Assembly (NCBI RefSeq): GCF_017656475.1
Contig: NZ_JACDNT010000012.1
Location: forward strand, 1-57,906
From: Archaeoglobus sp.
Lineage (GTDB): Archaea > Halobacteriota > Archaeoglobi > Archaeoglobales > Archaeoglobaceae
Direction: 5' to 3'
DNA: 57,906 nucleotides
Position 1 is the first letter of the stretch; the number at the start of each line of letters is the position of its first letter. The notes beneath the pieces are model-generated. The model did not search any database, was not told where the DNA came from, and was given only the letters and a program-made list of their open reading frames with translations. The position numbers and the translations under genes are program-made. Shown here one piece after another: positions 1-8,658 of this stretch.

Positions 1-1
1 T

Positions 2-70
2 TATGCTGTACTACAACCGATTGAGGTGGTGTTTGTGTTAAGTGGACAGGTCCCTGAAAACGTGAGGTAA
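2..70 (+). CDS. Possible 3' end of a gene cut by the window edge
   Basis: An open frame enters from the left edge and ends at a TAA (68-70), giving 22 residues (YAVLQPIEVVFVLSGQVPENVR). The composition is protein-like, but the piece is too short to assign a family. It converges on the membrane-protein gene to its right. It could be the tail of a real gene or a chance frame; I cannot decide from this window. Confidence 0.3.
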   Translation, partial: YAVLQPIEVVFVLSGQVPENVR

Positions 71-161
71 TTTTTAAGAAAACTTCCGAGGTTCGTTTGA
101 AGTATCGAGAATAACGTCATCCAACCAAGCTGTAAGCTTAAACGACTACCTTAGCCAAAGG
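71..161. other. Intergenic stretch
   Basis: Lies between two convergent 3' ends. It holds T-rich runs usable as terminators (for example near 71-77) but no clear hairpin or gene. Confidence 0.4.
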
Positions 162-914
162 TTAGCGCCTTCTCCTCGTATACAGCTCTACAGCCAGCCA
201 GAGCGGAAGGAAAAAGATTCCAAGTACCGCAAAGATTTTTGCAATAAAAATGAAAAACTCAAGCGTCTTTCCTCTCAGCACAGAGTCTGCAAGCATGAAG
301 GCGAAGAACAAGTACGCGACAATACCTATTACCGCGTTATGTGCCAGTCTCGCTTTTTTGTCCTTGGCAAAGTCATCCCTGTCAAGAGTTGTTGAATGAC
401 TTACTAACTCTGGGAAATCTTTCCAGCCGTAGCCATTTTTGCGTAAGAGGAATGTGACGAAAAGGAACGAGACAGCAAATAAAGCAACTTCCGCTACCAG
501 AAGCTCCAAAATTCTTTCTTCAACCTGATATATGTGCAGATTTCTAAAAGTTACTACTGCCATCATACCAACAAATATTGTAGTAAAAAATACAATATGA
601 ATAAGACCAATATGTTTTCTCCCCTCAACACTTCTCAAAATCCTCCAACTGTAGCCATAGCTATAGGCCAAAATCAACGCGAAAACCCACGGTGCAAACA
701 TGTAAAAACCTACCATCAAAATGAATTCTCCAACAGCAAATAACACCTCTGCATCAAACTTCTCCTTGGGAGCTGCTGGTTTGGAGGACTCAAGAAGGTA
801 GTTGAAGCTGAAAGGGAAAGTCAGGGAAAGAATGAGTGAGAAAACAAGTACCTTCCTGAAGAGTGGTTTTAGCCTTTCCTCCTGTTCCCATTTTTCCACT
901 TCACTCTTTTTCAC
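162..914 (-). CDS. Six-helix membrane protein of unknown function
   Basis: The 250-residue product has about six hydrophobic segments (near residues 21-40, 58-84, 104-122, 138-157, 192-211 and 218-243). It has a charged N-terminus and a C-terminal Arg cluster (RRRR). No catalytic or transport motif is recognisable, so this is an integral membrane protein of unknown role. It stands alone, divergent from the HD-domain gene. Confidence 0.7.
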   Translation of the reverse strand: MKKSEVEKWEQEERLKPLFRKVLVFSLILSLTFPFSFNYLLESSKPAAPKEKFDAEVLFAVGEFILMVGFYMFAPWVFALILAYSYGYSWRILRSVEGRKHIGLIHIVFFTTIFVGMMAVVTFRNLHIYQVEERILELLVAEVALFAVSFLFVTFLLRKNGYGWKDFPELVSHSTTLDRDDFAKDKKARLAHNAVIGIVAYLFFAFMLADSVLRGKTLEFFIFIAKIFAVLGIFFLPLWLAVELYTRRRR

Positions 915-1178
915 CTTTCTCCTCTTAAGAAACAGAGGCCGTTAGAGAGGAGAGAGTGACAGCGAGAAGCAGGCTTTGAAGAGTTGAAAGACTTGAATGC
1001 CGAAATAGGAAAAACAAAACAATGACCTGAATAGCAGTGATGACTACCAACCTCATACTGAATGTTTTGCCAGAAATTTAAAATGTTTTGAGTCAGCACA
1101 TATAAGTGGTTTTGACTCGCTTACTATCCATATCCACCAGATAGGAAAAGGAAATAAATGGCATCGTAAACGCTTATC
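915..1178. promoter_or_regulatory. Divergent intergenic region with promoter of the HD-domain gene
   Basis: 264 bases between divergent genes. GAAATAAATGG at 1149-1159 is a TATA-like box about 25 bases before the ATG at 1179, as expected for a leaderless archaeal mRNA. A second TATA-like run (ACATATAAG) lies near 1098-1106. A leftward 62-codon frame over 911-1099 lacks family features and I do not call it. Confidence 0.5.
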
Positions 1179-1721
1179 ATGGAACCTCTCGAACTGCTGA
1201 AAAAGTACGTGAGTGATGAGAAGCTGATAAAACACTGCATCGCGACCGCTGCTGTGATGAGAGAACTTGCAAGGGAGCTTGGAGAGGATGAGGAAAAGTG
1301 GTGGACTATAGGCATTCTCCACGACATAGATTACGAGCAGACACAGGGAGACATGGAAAAACACGGGATTGTCGGAGCAGAAATACTGTTGAAAGAAGGG
1401 GTGGATGGAGAGATAGCCGAAGTTGTCAAGAGGCACAACCACATGCTCTTTGGTGACTACGAGAAACCGGTTGAGATTGCGTTACAGGCAGCCGACAGCG
1501 TTTCGGGGCTGGTTATTGCATGCGCTCTTGTAAAGAAAGGGAAGATAACCGAGGTAACGCCGAAGACTGTAAAGAAAAAGTTCAAGGAGAAGAGCTTCGC
1601 TGCTGGATGTGACAGAGACAGAATCAGGATGATTGAAAAGCTGGATATGCCGCTGGAGAAGCTATATGAGGTGGCGATAAGGGGATTGATTAGCGTTAAG
1701 GAGGAACTCGGTCTTTCCTGA
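1179..1721 (+). CDS. HD-domain (HDIG-like) phosphohydrolase family protein
   Basis: The 180-residue protein carries the metal-binding HD signature: His19 (LIKHC), then His48-Asp49 in ILHDIDYE, a paired His in KRHNHM and a later Asp in ALQAADS. HD proteins are metal-dependent phosphohydrolases acting on nucleotides or phosphoesters; the substrate here is unknown. A TATA-like box about 25 bases upstream suggests a leaderless start. The 3' end overlaps the convergent Trm10 gene by 26 bases. Confidence 0.85.
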   Translation: MEPLELLKKYVSDEKLIKHCIATAAVMRELARELGEDEEKWWTIGILHDIDYEQTQGDMEKHGIVGAEILLKEGVDGEIAEVVKRHNHMLFGDYEKPVEIALQAADSVSGLVIACALVKKGKITEVTPKTVKKKFKEKSFAAGCDRDRIRMIEKLDMPLEKLYEVAIRGLISVKEELGLS

Positions 1722-2739
1722 GTTTAACCTTTAACCTGAAACATCTCTTCCTTTCATCCCACTCCAAGCTCTTTATCTGCTCCATAACTTTTTCAGAAAC
1801 GACAAAGAACTTCTGCTCCCTGCAAACCTCGTAAAAATCTTTTTTGGTTATGTTGAGCCACTCTCTGAACTCATCAAAGACGTTTTTTTCAACAACTCTA
1901 ACCGTTTTCCCTCCCAAACATACCCTCACCGTTTTGTCGTGTAGCTCCTTCCTCAGCCTCCACTTTGCCACAAGTGGTGGTTGCACAGCCCTTATTGCCT
2001 TCTCCACATCCTCTCCGTCCAGCTCAACCCTGAGCAGAATTTCGGCGATATTGTTAATTCTGTCCGGAACACCCACAACGTCTCCTCTGAGCTCTATCCT
2101 CCTGTAGTCAACTTCTACTCCTGCCCTCTCAAGAGCTCTCCCTATTTTTGACGTGTAGCCCTTCTTTGTCCCGGTTTTATCCACTATACCGCCAATAATG
2201 AAGCACTTCGCCCCTGTTCTATCATAAAGCTCATCTCCGTTCGGGTCGAGAAGGACAACCTTTCTAATCTCATTTTCCCTCAAAAATTCCTCCGTTGTTC
2301 TCCAAAAACGCCCGAATCCAACGTCCCTGCAGGTTACAACAAGTTTATCGTCCCACATGTACTCTCTGATAACACCGAGAGTTTGCTTAACCTGAAGCTC
2401 TATCTTCCACCTCTCTTTTTCTGTATGCTCGTCATAAAATCGGCAGTCCACAACAACAAACGGAAACGGATACTGTGTCAGCTCATCCTTGCTTAGCAGA
2501 ATTTCAGACTCACATTTCCCGACATATGCTTGCGGGGGTAAGTTAACAAAACGTCCATCGAGGGTGAAAGAATGCTGCAACCCCCCATCACTCCTGCAAA
2601 CCTCAGCCTTACCATTTGCCACGTAAAGAGCCATCTTTGCAATTGGGTCTGGTGAGGACATCACCTTCTTCAGTCTAGTCCCTATTCTCTCCACTCCTCT
2701 CTTCCTAAGCTCAGAGATGAAGACGTCTTTGAGGCGCAT
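1696..2739 (-). CDS. trm10: Archaeal Trm10-type tRNA position-9 N1-methyltransferase
   Basis: The 347-residue protein has the SPOUT-fold core of archaeal Trm10: VVLLDPNGDE, then KCFIIGGIVDKTGTKKGYTS, then VVGVPDRINNIAEILLRV. These loops form the knotted S-adenosylmethionine pocket. The family methylates N1 of purine 9 in tRNA (G9 and/or A9 in archaea); which base is used here cannot be told from sequence. TTTTAAC near 2760-2768 lies about 25 bases from the ATG and fits a leaderless promoter divergent from icd. Confidence 0.85.
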   Translation of the reverse strand: MRLKDVFISELRKRGVERIGTRLKKVMSSPDPIAKMALYVANGKAEVCRSDGGLQHSFTLDGRFVNLPPQAYVGKCESEILLSKDELTQYPFPFVVVDCRFYDEHTEKERWKIELQVKQTLGVIREYMWDDKLVVTCRDVGFGRFWRTTEEFLRENEIRKVVLLDPNGDELYDRTGAKCFIIGGIVDKTGTKKGYTSKIGRALERAGVEVDYRRIELRGDVVGVPDRINNIAEILLRVELDGEDVEKAIRAVQPPLVAKWRLRKELHDKTVRVCLGGKTVRVVEKNVFDEFREWLNITKKDFYEVCREQKFFVVSEKVMEQIKSLEWDERKRCFRLKVKLRKDRVPP

Positions 2740-2812
2740 TGAATGAAGGTTCGCACTTGAGTTAAAAGCTTTAGTAGCGGAAGAATTTTATATACGTCCA
2801 CAACCTTCCGAC
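2740..2812. promoter_or_regulatory. Divergent promoter between trm10 and icd
   Basis: A strong TATA box TTTTATATAC (2786-2795) sits about 22 bases before the icd ATG at 2813, so the mRNA is probably leaderless. On the other strand CTTTTAACTC (2760-2769) serves trm10 with similar spacing. Confidence 0.65.
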
Positions 2813-4051
2813 ATGCAGTACGAGAAGGTCAAACCTCCGGAGAATGGAGAGAAGATAAGATACGAAAATGGAAAACTCATCGTTCCGGATAACCCGATAA
2901 TCCCCTACTTTGAAGGAGATGGAATCGGCAAGGACGTGGTTCCGGCAGCCATCAAGGTTCTCGATGCGGCAGCGGAGAAAATAGGTAAGGAAGTGGTCTG
3001 GTTCCAGGTTTATGCAGGAGAAGATGCTTACAAGCTTTACGGCAACTACCTTCCCGAAGATACACTGAACGCAATAAGGGAGTTCAGAGTCGCGCTTAAA
3101 GGCCCCCTCACAACTCCTGTTGGGGGTGGGTTCAGAAGCCTGAATGTCACCATCAGACAGGTTCTCGACCTCTATGCCAATGTCAGGCCAGTTTACTACC
3201 TCAAAGGTGTGCCGAGCCCGATTAAGCATCCTGAAAAGGTGAACTTCGTAATTTTCAGAGAGAACACTGAAGACGTTTATGCAGGAATCGAGTGGCCGAG
3301 AGGCAGTGAAGAAGCTTTGAAGCTCATAAAATTCCTCAGGGAAGAGCTCGGAGTAACCATTAGAGAGGATTCCGGAATCGGAATAAAGCCAATAAGCGAA
3401 TTTGCAACGAAAAGGCTCGTGAGGATGGCCATAAGGTATGCCATCGAGAACGGCAGAGAAAGCGTTACTCTTGTACACAAGGGGAACATTATGAAGTACA
3501 CCGAGGGAGCGTTCAGGGACTGGGGCTATGAGGTGGCAAAGCAGGAGTTCGGAGATTACTGCATAACCGAGGTCGAGCTCTGGGATAAATATGGCGGAGA
3601 TCGGCCTGAGGGCAAGATTGTCGTTAAGGACAGAATTGCCGACAACATGTTCCAGCAGATTCTGACCAGAACTGATGAGTATGACGTCATCGCTCTGCCA
3701 AACCTCAACGGAGATTACCTCAGCGATGCGGCTGCGGCACTCGTAGGTGGGCTCGGAATAGCTCCGGGAAGCAACATTGGTGATGGTATAGGTGTTTTCG
3801 AGCCCGTTCATGGATCTGCTCCAAAGTATGCAGGACAGAACAAGGTTAACCCGACTGCTGAAATCCTCACTGGTGCACTGATGTTCGAGTACATTGGATG
3901 GAAAGATGCGAGTGAGATGATAAAGAGAGCAGTTGAGATAACGATAAGCAGTGGAATAGTAACCTACGACATCCACCGCCACATGGGTGGGACAAAGGTG
4001 GGGACAAGGGAGTTTGCTGAGGCAGTTGTGGAGAACCTGCAGTCACTATGA
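2813..4051 (+). CDS. icd: Isocitrate dehydrogenase (NADP type)
   Basis: A 412-residue protein of the isocitrate/isopropylmalate dehydrogenase family; catalyses oxidative decarboxylation of isocitrate to 2-oxoglutarate. Visible motifs: the substrate-binding loop SLNVTIRQ with the following arginines, [15 protein letters not shown], the catalytic [24 protein letters not shown] segment split over Tyr and Lys residues, [18 protein letters not shown] for metal binding, and [16 protein letters not shown] near the cofactor site. Length is typical. In Archaeoglobus it supplies 2-oxoglutarate for biosynthesis and oxidation. It overlaps the next gene by 4 bases (ATGA), so the three genes form an operon. 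Confidence 0.97.
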   Translation: MQYEKVKPPENGEKIRYENGKLIVPDNPIIPYFEGDGIGKDVVPAAIKVLDAAAEKIGKEVVWFQVYAGEDAYKLYGNYLPEDTLNAIREFRVALKGPLTTPVGGGFRSLNVTIRQVLDLYANVRPVYYLKGVPSPIKHPEKVNFVIFRENTEDVYAGIEWPRGSEEALKLIKFLREELGVTIREDSGIGIKPISEFATKRLVRMAIRYAIENGRESVTLVHKGNIMKYTEGAFRDWGYEVAKQEFGDYCITEVELWDKYGGDRPEGKIVVKDRIADNMFQQILTRTDEYDVIALPNLNGDYLSDAAAALVGGLGIAPGSNIGDGIGVFEPVHGSAPKYAGQNKVNPTAEILTGALMFEYIGWKDASEMIKRAVEITISSGIVTYDIHRHMGGTKVGTREFAEAVVENLQSL

Positions 4052-4986
4052 TCCAGATATACGGTGCCGGGATAGCTGGCACTTACCTTTACCACTTTTT
4101 ATCATCTGAAGGACTTGAAGTGGCTATTTACGACAGGAGAAAGGAGCCGGACTGCAGATGTGCATGGGGAATCGTTTACAGCGAGGCCAAGAGCTTTTAC
4201 TCAGAAATTGGCTTAAATTTCGACGATTATGTTATTCTTAAACCAGAATTTGTTGTGGCAAACGGCGTGTGGCTTAAAAACAGAGACATCGTAATCTTTG
4301 ACAAAAAAAAGCTCCTATCCAACCTCTGGGTAGAGATGGGTAAAGTTGAGGAGCCAGAAATTATAATTGATGCGACTGGAGTTGCCAGAGCGTACCTGCC
4401 GAAGATTGAGAATGATAGGGTTCTTCCAACAGTTCAAACCAAGGAGAAGCATGACGTAGAGCCGAACCTTTACATTCAGATGGAAAGAACAGGTTATGCA
4501 TGGGCTTTTCCACTCGGCGACGGATGGTGGCACATTGGGGCGGGAAATATCGAGAGGGGGGAGATTGAAAGACTGCTGGCTGAGCTGAGAGCCAAATACG
4601 GTTTCAACTCCACAAAGCCGGCTTGCAACTGCGTCGGAAAAGTTAGAATGCTTCCCCCTTCACGCTGCAAGCCGTTTGTCAGTGGCAATGTTGTAGGGGT
4701 TGGTGAGGCTATCGGATGCGTCAGTGGTGCTGGTGAAGGTAACGCTCCAGCACTCGCATCTGCAAGAATTCTTGCTGACTGCTTGCTGAACTCTGAACTC
4801 GAAAATTACGAGCAGAGAATACTGAAAGAGCTTGAGTGGGTCGAGAACGAGCAGAGGTTTGTGGATGCGATGTTACAGAACAGCTATCTCACTGCCATAA
4901 GACTTTTACCGAAAATAATATCGGTTGAGAGCAGAAGAACAGTTCAGCACTCGCTTGAAGAGATCAGAAAACTCATAGGAATATGA
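4048..4986 (+). CDS. Geranylgeranyl reductase family FAD flavoprotein
   Basis: The 312-residue protein starts with the FAD dinucleotide-binding motif [12 protein letters not shown] followed by the acidic strand end IYDRR. Near residue 220 it has [23 protein letters not shown], the second FAD contact of geranylgeranyl-reductase-like enzymes. Relatives saturate isoprenoid chains of archaeal lipids or quinones; at 312 residues it is shorter than typical digeranylgeranylglycerophospholipid reductase, so the substrate is uncertain. A Cys cluster (DCRCAW, ACNC) is present. It overlaps both neighbours by 4 bases. Confidence 0.8.
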   Translation: MIQIYGAGIAGTYLYHFLSSEGLEVAIYDRRKEPDCRCAWGIVYSEAKSFYSEIGLNFDDYVILKPEFVVANGVWLKNRDIVIFDKKKLLSNLWVEMGKVEEPEIIIDATGVARAYLPKIENDRVLPTVQTKEKHDVEPNLYIQMERTGYAWAFPLGDGWWHIGAGNIERGEIERLLAELRAKYGFNSTKPACNCVGKVRMLPPSRCKPFVSGNVVGVGEAIGCVSGAGEGNAPALASARILADCLLNSELENYEQRILKELEWVENEQRFVDAMLQNSYLTAIRLLPKIISVESRRTVQHSLEEIRKLIGI

Positions 4987-5684
4987 AGAGGTTCAAATTC
5001 CAGTACAAGGAGACGATCGTAACTATCCTTACGGAGAGCGAGGAGTTCTACAAGATAGCGGTAAATGCAATTCTTGAAGCAAGGAGCGAGATTGAGAGCT
5101 ACATCCTCCACAATCCGGACTTCTTCACAAGCTACGAGCCTATCGATTGCTCAGGAGGTGAAATTATAAACAGAATGTGCAGGGCGGGTGAGATTGCTGG
5201 AGTGGGGCCGATGGCAGCAGTTGCGGGAACGATTGCGTCATATGCAGTTGAGAGGATGATCGAAGCTGGAGCGAAGCTTGCTGTGGTTGACAACGGCGGA
5301 GATATTGTCATCCACACGGACAGGGAGTTGTTGATTGGAATCTACCCCTCCAATTTGGCTTTCAAAGTTCAACCAGTAGACTACATGGCAATCTGTACCT
5401 CAAGTGGGAAAATAGGCCACTCAGTAAGCTTTGGGAAGGCAGATGCTGCCACAGTTATTTCAAGAGACGGGAGTGTGGCTGATGCTCTTGCCACTGCATT
5501 GGGGAACACAATTGGGGATTTTGGCAAGGACGAGCTTGAAAGGACGGTATCCGAATTTTACAAAAAATACTCCAAGTTTGCTGAAGGGATTCTCGTCATA
5601 AAAGACGATTTGATAGCCATGGCTGGTAATCTTCCACCCATCGTTTCTGCCAAGTCAGGAGAGGACCTGATCACTAAGGGGTAG
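4983..5684 (+). CDS. UPF0280 family protein (ApbE-like fold)
   Basis: The 233-residue protein matches the UPF0280 pattern: GVGPMAAVAGTIASYAVE, AVVDNGGDIVI, and the GHSVSFGKADAATVIS segment. The AVDNGGD and HSVSFGKADAAT motifs resemble those of ApbE FAD:protein FMN transferases. The biochemical role of UPF0280 is not established. It starts inside the stop region of the preceding flavoprotein gene (4-base overlap), which suggests a flavin-related job, but that is inference. Confidence 0.85.
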   Translation: MKRFKFQYKETIVTILTESEEFYKIAVNAILEARSEIESYILHNPDFFTSYEPIDCSGGEIINRMCRAGEIAGVGPMAAVAGTIASYAVERMIEAGAKLAVVDNGGDIVIHTDRELLIGIYPSNLAFKVQPVDYMAICTSSGKIGHSVSFGKADAATVISRDGSVADALATALGNTIGDFGKDELERTVSEFYKKYSKFAEGILVIKDDLIAMAGNLPPIVSAKSGEDLITKG

Positions 5685-5837
5685 TTTCACATTTTAATAT
5701 TTATCTTTAAAATACTACCAATCTTGAAATTTACTTTTCGTAATTAAATCTTTATAATTATTATCATAATGAGTAACAGTTAAATAACATGGATGGCAAC
5801 ATTATAATGATAGTGTAGATGATAACAATGAAAATAA
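5685..5837. promoter_or_regulatory. AT-rich promoter region before the small helical protein
   Basis: About 150 bases rich in A and T, with several TATA-like runs (ATTTTAATATTTATCTTTAA around 5691-5710, TCTTTATAATTATTATC around 5748-5764). It probably terminates the icd operon and contains the promoter of the next gene. Confidence 0.5.
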
Positions 5838-5847
5838 GGAGGTGATC
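5838..5847 (+). promoter_or_regulatory. Extended Shine-Dalgarno site
   Basis: GGAGGTGATC matches the 3' end of 16S rRNA over ten bases and lies just before ATG 5851. This decides the start at 5851 rather than the in-frame GTG at 5842, which lies within the site itself. Confidence 0.75.
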
Positions 5848-5850
5848 AAA

Positions 5851-6204
5851 ATGGTAACCGAGGCAGAATTTACAACAGCCCTTGCAAAGTTTGCAGAAAC
5901 TTCAGCCACAGCTTCTGCTGCCGCAGACAGAGTTATTGCCGTAGCCAACGTCGACCCGGGGAGAATATCGGAAGGATTTAACGTACTTCTCAACTGGGGG
6001 ATGAAGATTGCAGCGCTCTTATTTGAAGAAATTTCAAGAAATCCATCGCTAAATGCCAAGATGGTCGCATCACAGCAAATGCTCTTCGCCAACATCGACG
6101 TAATAGCATCCGTATTGATCAAGTTCGGCCCTTACATCAACAAGATTCTTGGAAACTTTGGCCTGTCGCTTGTCAAAATAATTGGGTTATTTTTGGGATT
6201 CTGA
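5851..6204 (+). CDS. Small Ala-rich helical protein of unknown function
   Basis: The 117-residue product has an Ala/Ser-rich amphipathic N-terminal half, a central hydrophobic segment (LNWGMKIAALLFEEI) and a very hydrophobic C-terminus ending GLSLVKIIGLFLGF. I do not recognise a family. It is a single gene with its own promoter region, an extended ribosome binding site and a hairpin terminator, so it is probably well expressed. A membrane-associated or secreted peptide-like role is possible but unproven. Confidence 0.7.
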   Translation: MVTEAEFTTALAKFAETSATASAAADRVIAVANVDPGRISEGFNVLLNWGMKIAALLFEEISRNPSLNAKMVASQQMLFANIDVIASVLIKFGPYINKILGNFGLSLVKIIGLFLGF

Positions 6205-6225
6205 TTTTTCCTTTTTGAGGAAAAA
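6205..6225 (+). terminator. Hairpin terminator
   Basis: TTTTTCC (6205-6211) and GGAAAAA (6219-6225) form a 7-bp stem with a TTTTTGA loop, directly after the stop codon of the small helical protein. Confidence 0.6.
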
Positions 6226-6254
6226 GTATTAAAGCCTCTTTTGAACTTTAATTC

Positions 6255-6485
6255 ATGGTAATCGGAGTAACTATGGTCAACGTTGCTCCCGGCAAGGAGA
6301 AAGATGTGTATCTTGCCGTTAAGGGCAAAAAGGGGGTTCGCGAGGTTTACCATGTCTTTGGTGAGTTCGATTTTGTTGTTATTATCGAGACAGACAGCCT
6401 TTCAGAGCTTAATAAGCTTGTAGACGAGATACGGAGTATAGAGGGTGTAACCAAAACACAGACGGTAATTGGAGCTGAAATATGA
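6255..6485 (+). CDS. Stand-alone Lrp/AsnC ligand-binding (RAM) domain protein
   Basis: The 76-residue protein is the C-terminal effector domain of Lrp/AsnC regulators without a DNA-binding domain: an alpha-beta ferredoxin-like fold with VREVYHVFGEFDFVVIIE and the closing strand TQTVIGAEI. Such proteins bind amino acids and form oligomers. A TATA-like GTATTAAAG (6226-6234) lies about 22 bases upstream of the ATG. It overlaps top6B by 4 bases (ATGA), so the two are co-translated. Confidence 0.85.
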   Translation: MVIGVTMVNVAPGKEKDVYLAVKGKKGVREVYHVFGEFDFVVIIETDSLSELNKLVDEIRSIEGVTKTQTVIGAEI

Positions 6486-8290
6486 GTGGAAAGCACAGAG
6501 AAATCAGTGTAGCTGAGTTCTTCGAGAAAAACAAACATATTCTGGGATACTCAAACCCGGCAAAGGCAATCATAACCGTCGTAAAGGAGGCTGTTGATAA
6601 CGCCCTCGACGCATGTGAGGAGGCTGGAATTCTGCCAGACATCTTCGTCCGAATCTCAAAGGTTGACGACCATTTCAAAATCGTCGTTGAAGACAATGGC
6701 CCGGGTATTCCAAAAGAGCAGATACCGAGGGTTTTCGGAAAGCTTCTTTACGGTTCAAGATTCCACGAGATAAGGCAGAGCAGGGGGCAGCAGGGTATCG
6801 GCATTTCTGCAGCTGTTCTCTATGCTCAGTTAACAACAGGAAAGCCGGCTATAATCATATCGAAAACACCTGATGAGGAGAAAGCAAAGAAGGTGGTTCT
6901 GTACATCAACACCAAGAAAAACGAGCCTGAAATTGTTGAAGAGGGAGAGGAAGAGTGGTATCTCCCAAGCGGCACGAAAATTGAACTGGAGATTGCAGGT
7001 AACTACGTTAGAGAGAGGAAGCAGAGCGTTTACGAGTATCTGAGGGAGACCTCTGTCATAAATCCACATGCAAAGATAACTTTCGTTGAACCTGATGGGA
7101 CGATAAACGAGTTTAAGAGAGTAACTGAAGATGTTCCACCACCTCCTAAGTCCATCAAACCTCACCCGCATGGGATAGAGCTTGGAACGCTGATGAACAT
7201 GCTGAAAGCGACTAAAGCAGCGACTTTACGGAAGTTTTTAAAGGACGAGTTTGTTAGAGTGGGAGACAAAATTGCCGATGATGTTTTGAAGAGAGGTGGT
7301 TTCAATGGAGATGAGGTTCCGCAGGAGATGGGGAGGGATGAGGCTGCGAGACTGCTAAATGCATTCCGGCAGACTGACTTCCTCCCACCACCAACGGACT
7401 GCCTTTCCCCTATAGGCGAGGCGATGATTGCCAAAAGCCTGATGGCAGAGTACCAGCCTGAGTTTGTGTATGCAGTAACAAGAAAACCCAAGGTTTACTC
7501 AGGTCACCCTTTCCTTGTAGAGGCTGGGATAGCGTATGGTGGTGAGATAAAGTCTGAAAAGGTCACACTGCTCAGATATGCTAACAAGATACCTCTTCTA
7601 TACCAGCAGGGAGGTTGTGCCCTGACAAAGGCTGTTGAAAGCGTTAACTGGAAGTCTTACGGTATGCTCCAGAATAAAGGAGAACTTCCATCTGCTCCTG
7701 CTGTCATACTTATACACCTCGCATCAACCAACATCCCTTATACATCAGAGTCAAAAGAGAGTGTGGCTGCAATTCCAGAGATAGTTGATGAAACCCGCCT
7801 TGCACTTCAGGAAGTTGGGAGAAGACTGAAGGAGTATCTCGACAGAAAGAGCAGACAGCAAAAGAAGAGGAAAAAGGAAGAAATGATTGGAAAGGTTTTA
7901 CCACTGATTGCTGAAAAGGTGTGTGAAATTCTCGATAAGGAGCCACTCGAAATTGACAGAATTGTTGCGAGAATAATGGGTTATCTGCATGTTGAAAGAG
8001 TTGTGTATGAAAAGGACGGTGTCAAGGAGGTTACTATAAGAGTCTCCAATTTTACTCGTTCTAAGAGAAGTATAAAGCTGTATGAGATGTGTTCTGGAGA
8101 GGTCAAGGCTGACGGAGCTAAGATTTCCGGGACAGGTTACTCAACGGTTATGTGGAACGTAGAGGTGAAACCAGAAGAGGAGGTTGAGTTAACCTACCAG
8201 CTAAAAGGAAAGATTATTAACAAAAATCCGCTCGTTGAAGGAGTTGAAGAGGATTTGCTTAGCGGAGCGGAAGTTATGAATTTTCTTTAA
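6482..8290 (+). CDS. top6B: DNA topoisomerase VI subunit B
   Basis: The 602-residue protein is the ATPase subunit of archaeal type IIB topoisomerase. It has the GHKL ATP-binding motifs: VKEAVDNALDACEEAG (motif N), VEDNGPGIP, GRQ-type loop RGQQGIGISAAVLYAQ, followed by the H2TH-like middle domain and the transducer domain containing the SESKESVAAIPEI region. It binds ATP, dimerises and drives strand passage by subunit A. The subunit A gene is not in this window. It overlaps the RAM-domain gene upstream, and its 3' end overlaps the convergent regulator by 17 bases. Confidence 0.97.
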   Translation: MSGKHREISVAEFFEKNKHILGYSNPAKAIITVVKEAVDNALDACEEAGILPDIFVRISKVDDHFKIVVEDNGPGIPKEQIPRVFGKLLYGSRFHEIRQSRGQQGIGISAAVLYAQLTTGKPAIIISKTPDEEKAKKVVLYINTKKNEPEIVEEGEEEWYLPSGTKIELEIAGNYVRERKQSVYEYLRETSVINPHAKITFVEPDGTINEFKRVTEDVPPPPKSIKPHPHGIELGTLMNMLKATKAATLRKFLKDEFVRVGDKIADDVLKRGGFNGDEVPQEMGRDEAARLLNAFRQTDFLPPPTDCLSPIGEAMIAKSLMAEYQPEFVYAVTRKPKVYSGHPFLVEAGIAYGGEIKSEKVTLLRYANKIPLLYQQGGCALTKAVESVNWKSYGMLQNKGELPSAPAVILIHLASTNIPYTSESKESVAAIPEIVDETRLALQEVGRRLKEYLDRKSRQQKKRKKEEMIGKVLPLIAEKVCEILDKEPLEIDRIVARIMGYLHVERVVYEKDGVKEVTIRVSNFTRSKRSIKLYEMCSGEVKADGAKISGTGYSTVMWNVEVKPEEEVELTYQLKGKIINKNPLVEGVEEDLLSGAEVMNFL

Positions 8291-8585
8291 CAACATCAAA
8301 AATGCTTTTGATCACTCCCAACATCTTTTCTCCTTTGTCGGTCAACTCATACTTCCCCGCCTTTTTGCTCACCAGCCCCAACTCCATTAGTGCTTTTAGG
8401 CTGCGGTCAACAATTCCGGGATTAAGGTTCGTTTCTGCCATAATCTGTGAGAACTTTTTTGGACCGTCTTCAAGGGATAGAATTACAAAATTAACACCAC
8501 TCCTCGATATGACTTTAAGAGCTTCCTCAACTTTTTTCAAGTCAGTGTCATTCTCCTCCACACATACTTTGTTGTTCATTAGCAT
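8274..8585 (-). CDS. Winged-helix transcriptional regulator
   Basis: The 103-residue protein has a winged-helix fold: helix 1 KVISRSGVNFVILSLEDGP, recognition helix NPGIVDRSLKALMELGLV, and wing SKKAGKYELTDKGEKML. ATGs at 8585 and 8579 are both possible starts. It is divergent from the COG2509 flavoprotein gene, and a 13-bp palindrome lies between them, so it may control that gene and itself. Confidence 0.8.
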   Translation of the reverse strand: MLMNNKVCVEENDTDLKKVEEALKVISRSGVNFVILSLEDGPKKFSQIMAETNLNPGIVDRSLKALMELGLVSKKAGKYELTDKGEKMLGVIKSIFDVVKENS

Positions 8586-8604
8586 ATAAAATTGTTATGA
8601 ATGG

Positions 8605-8617
8605 GTTCCAAGGGAAC
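8605..8617. promoter_or_regulatory. Palindromic operator candidate
   Basis: GTTCCAAGGGAAC (8605-8617) has arms GTTCC/GGAAC around a 3-base centre. It lies between the divergent regulator and flavoprotein genes, just upstream of the TATA-like box AAGCTTAAAAG (8622-8632) that precedes ATG 8659. Confidence 0.5.
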
Positions 8618-8658
8618 AACAAAGCTTAAAAGACCTCTTGCCCCTAACCAAGAAATGT

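Noticed and set aside
911-1099. A 62-codon leftward frame in the first intergenic region
   Set aside because: No ribosome binding site or family match; Cys/His/Ser-rich low-quality composition and overlap of promoter sequence.
2771-3982. A 403-codon open frame on the strand opposite icd
   Set aside because: It covers icd almost exactly in antisense; icd has all family motifs. The antisense frame has no recognisable domain.
8638-8658. TTG start for the COG2509 flavoprotein
   Set aside because: ATG 8659 is directly before the FAD motif and correctly spaced from a TATA box.
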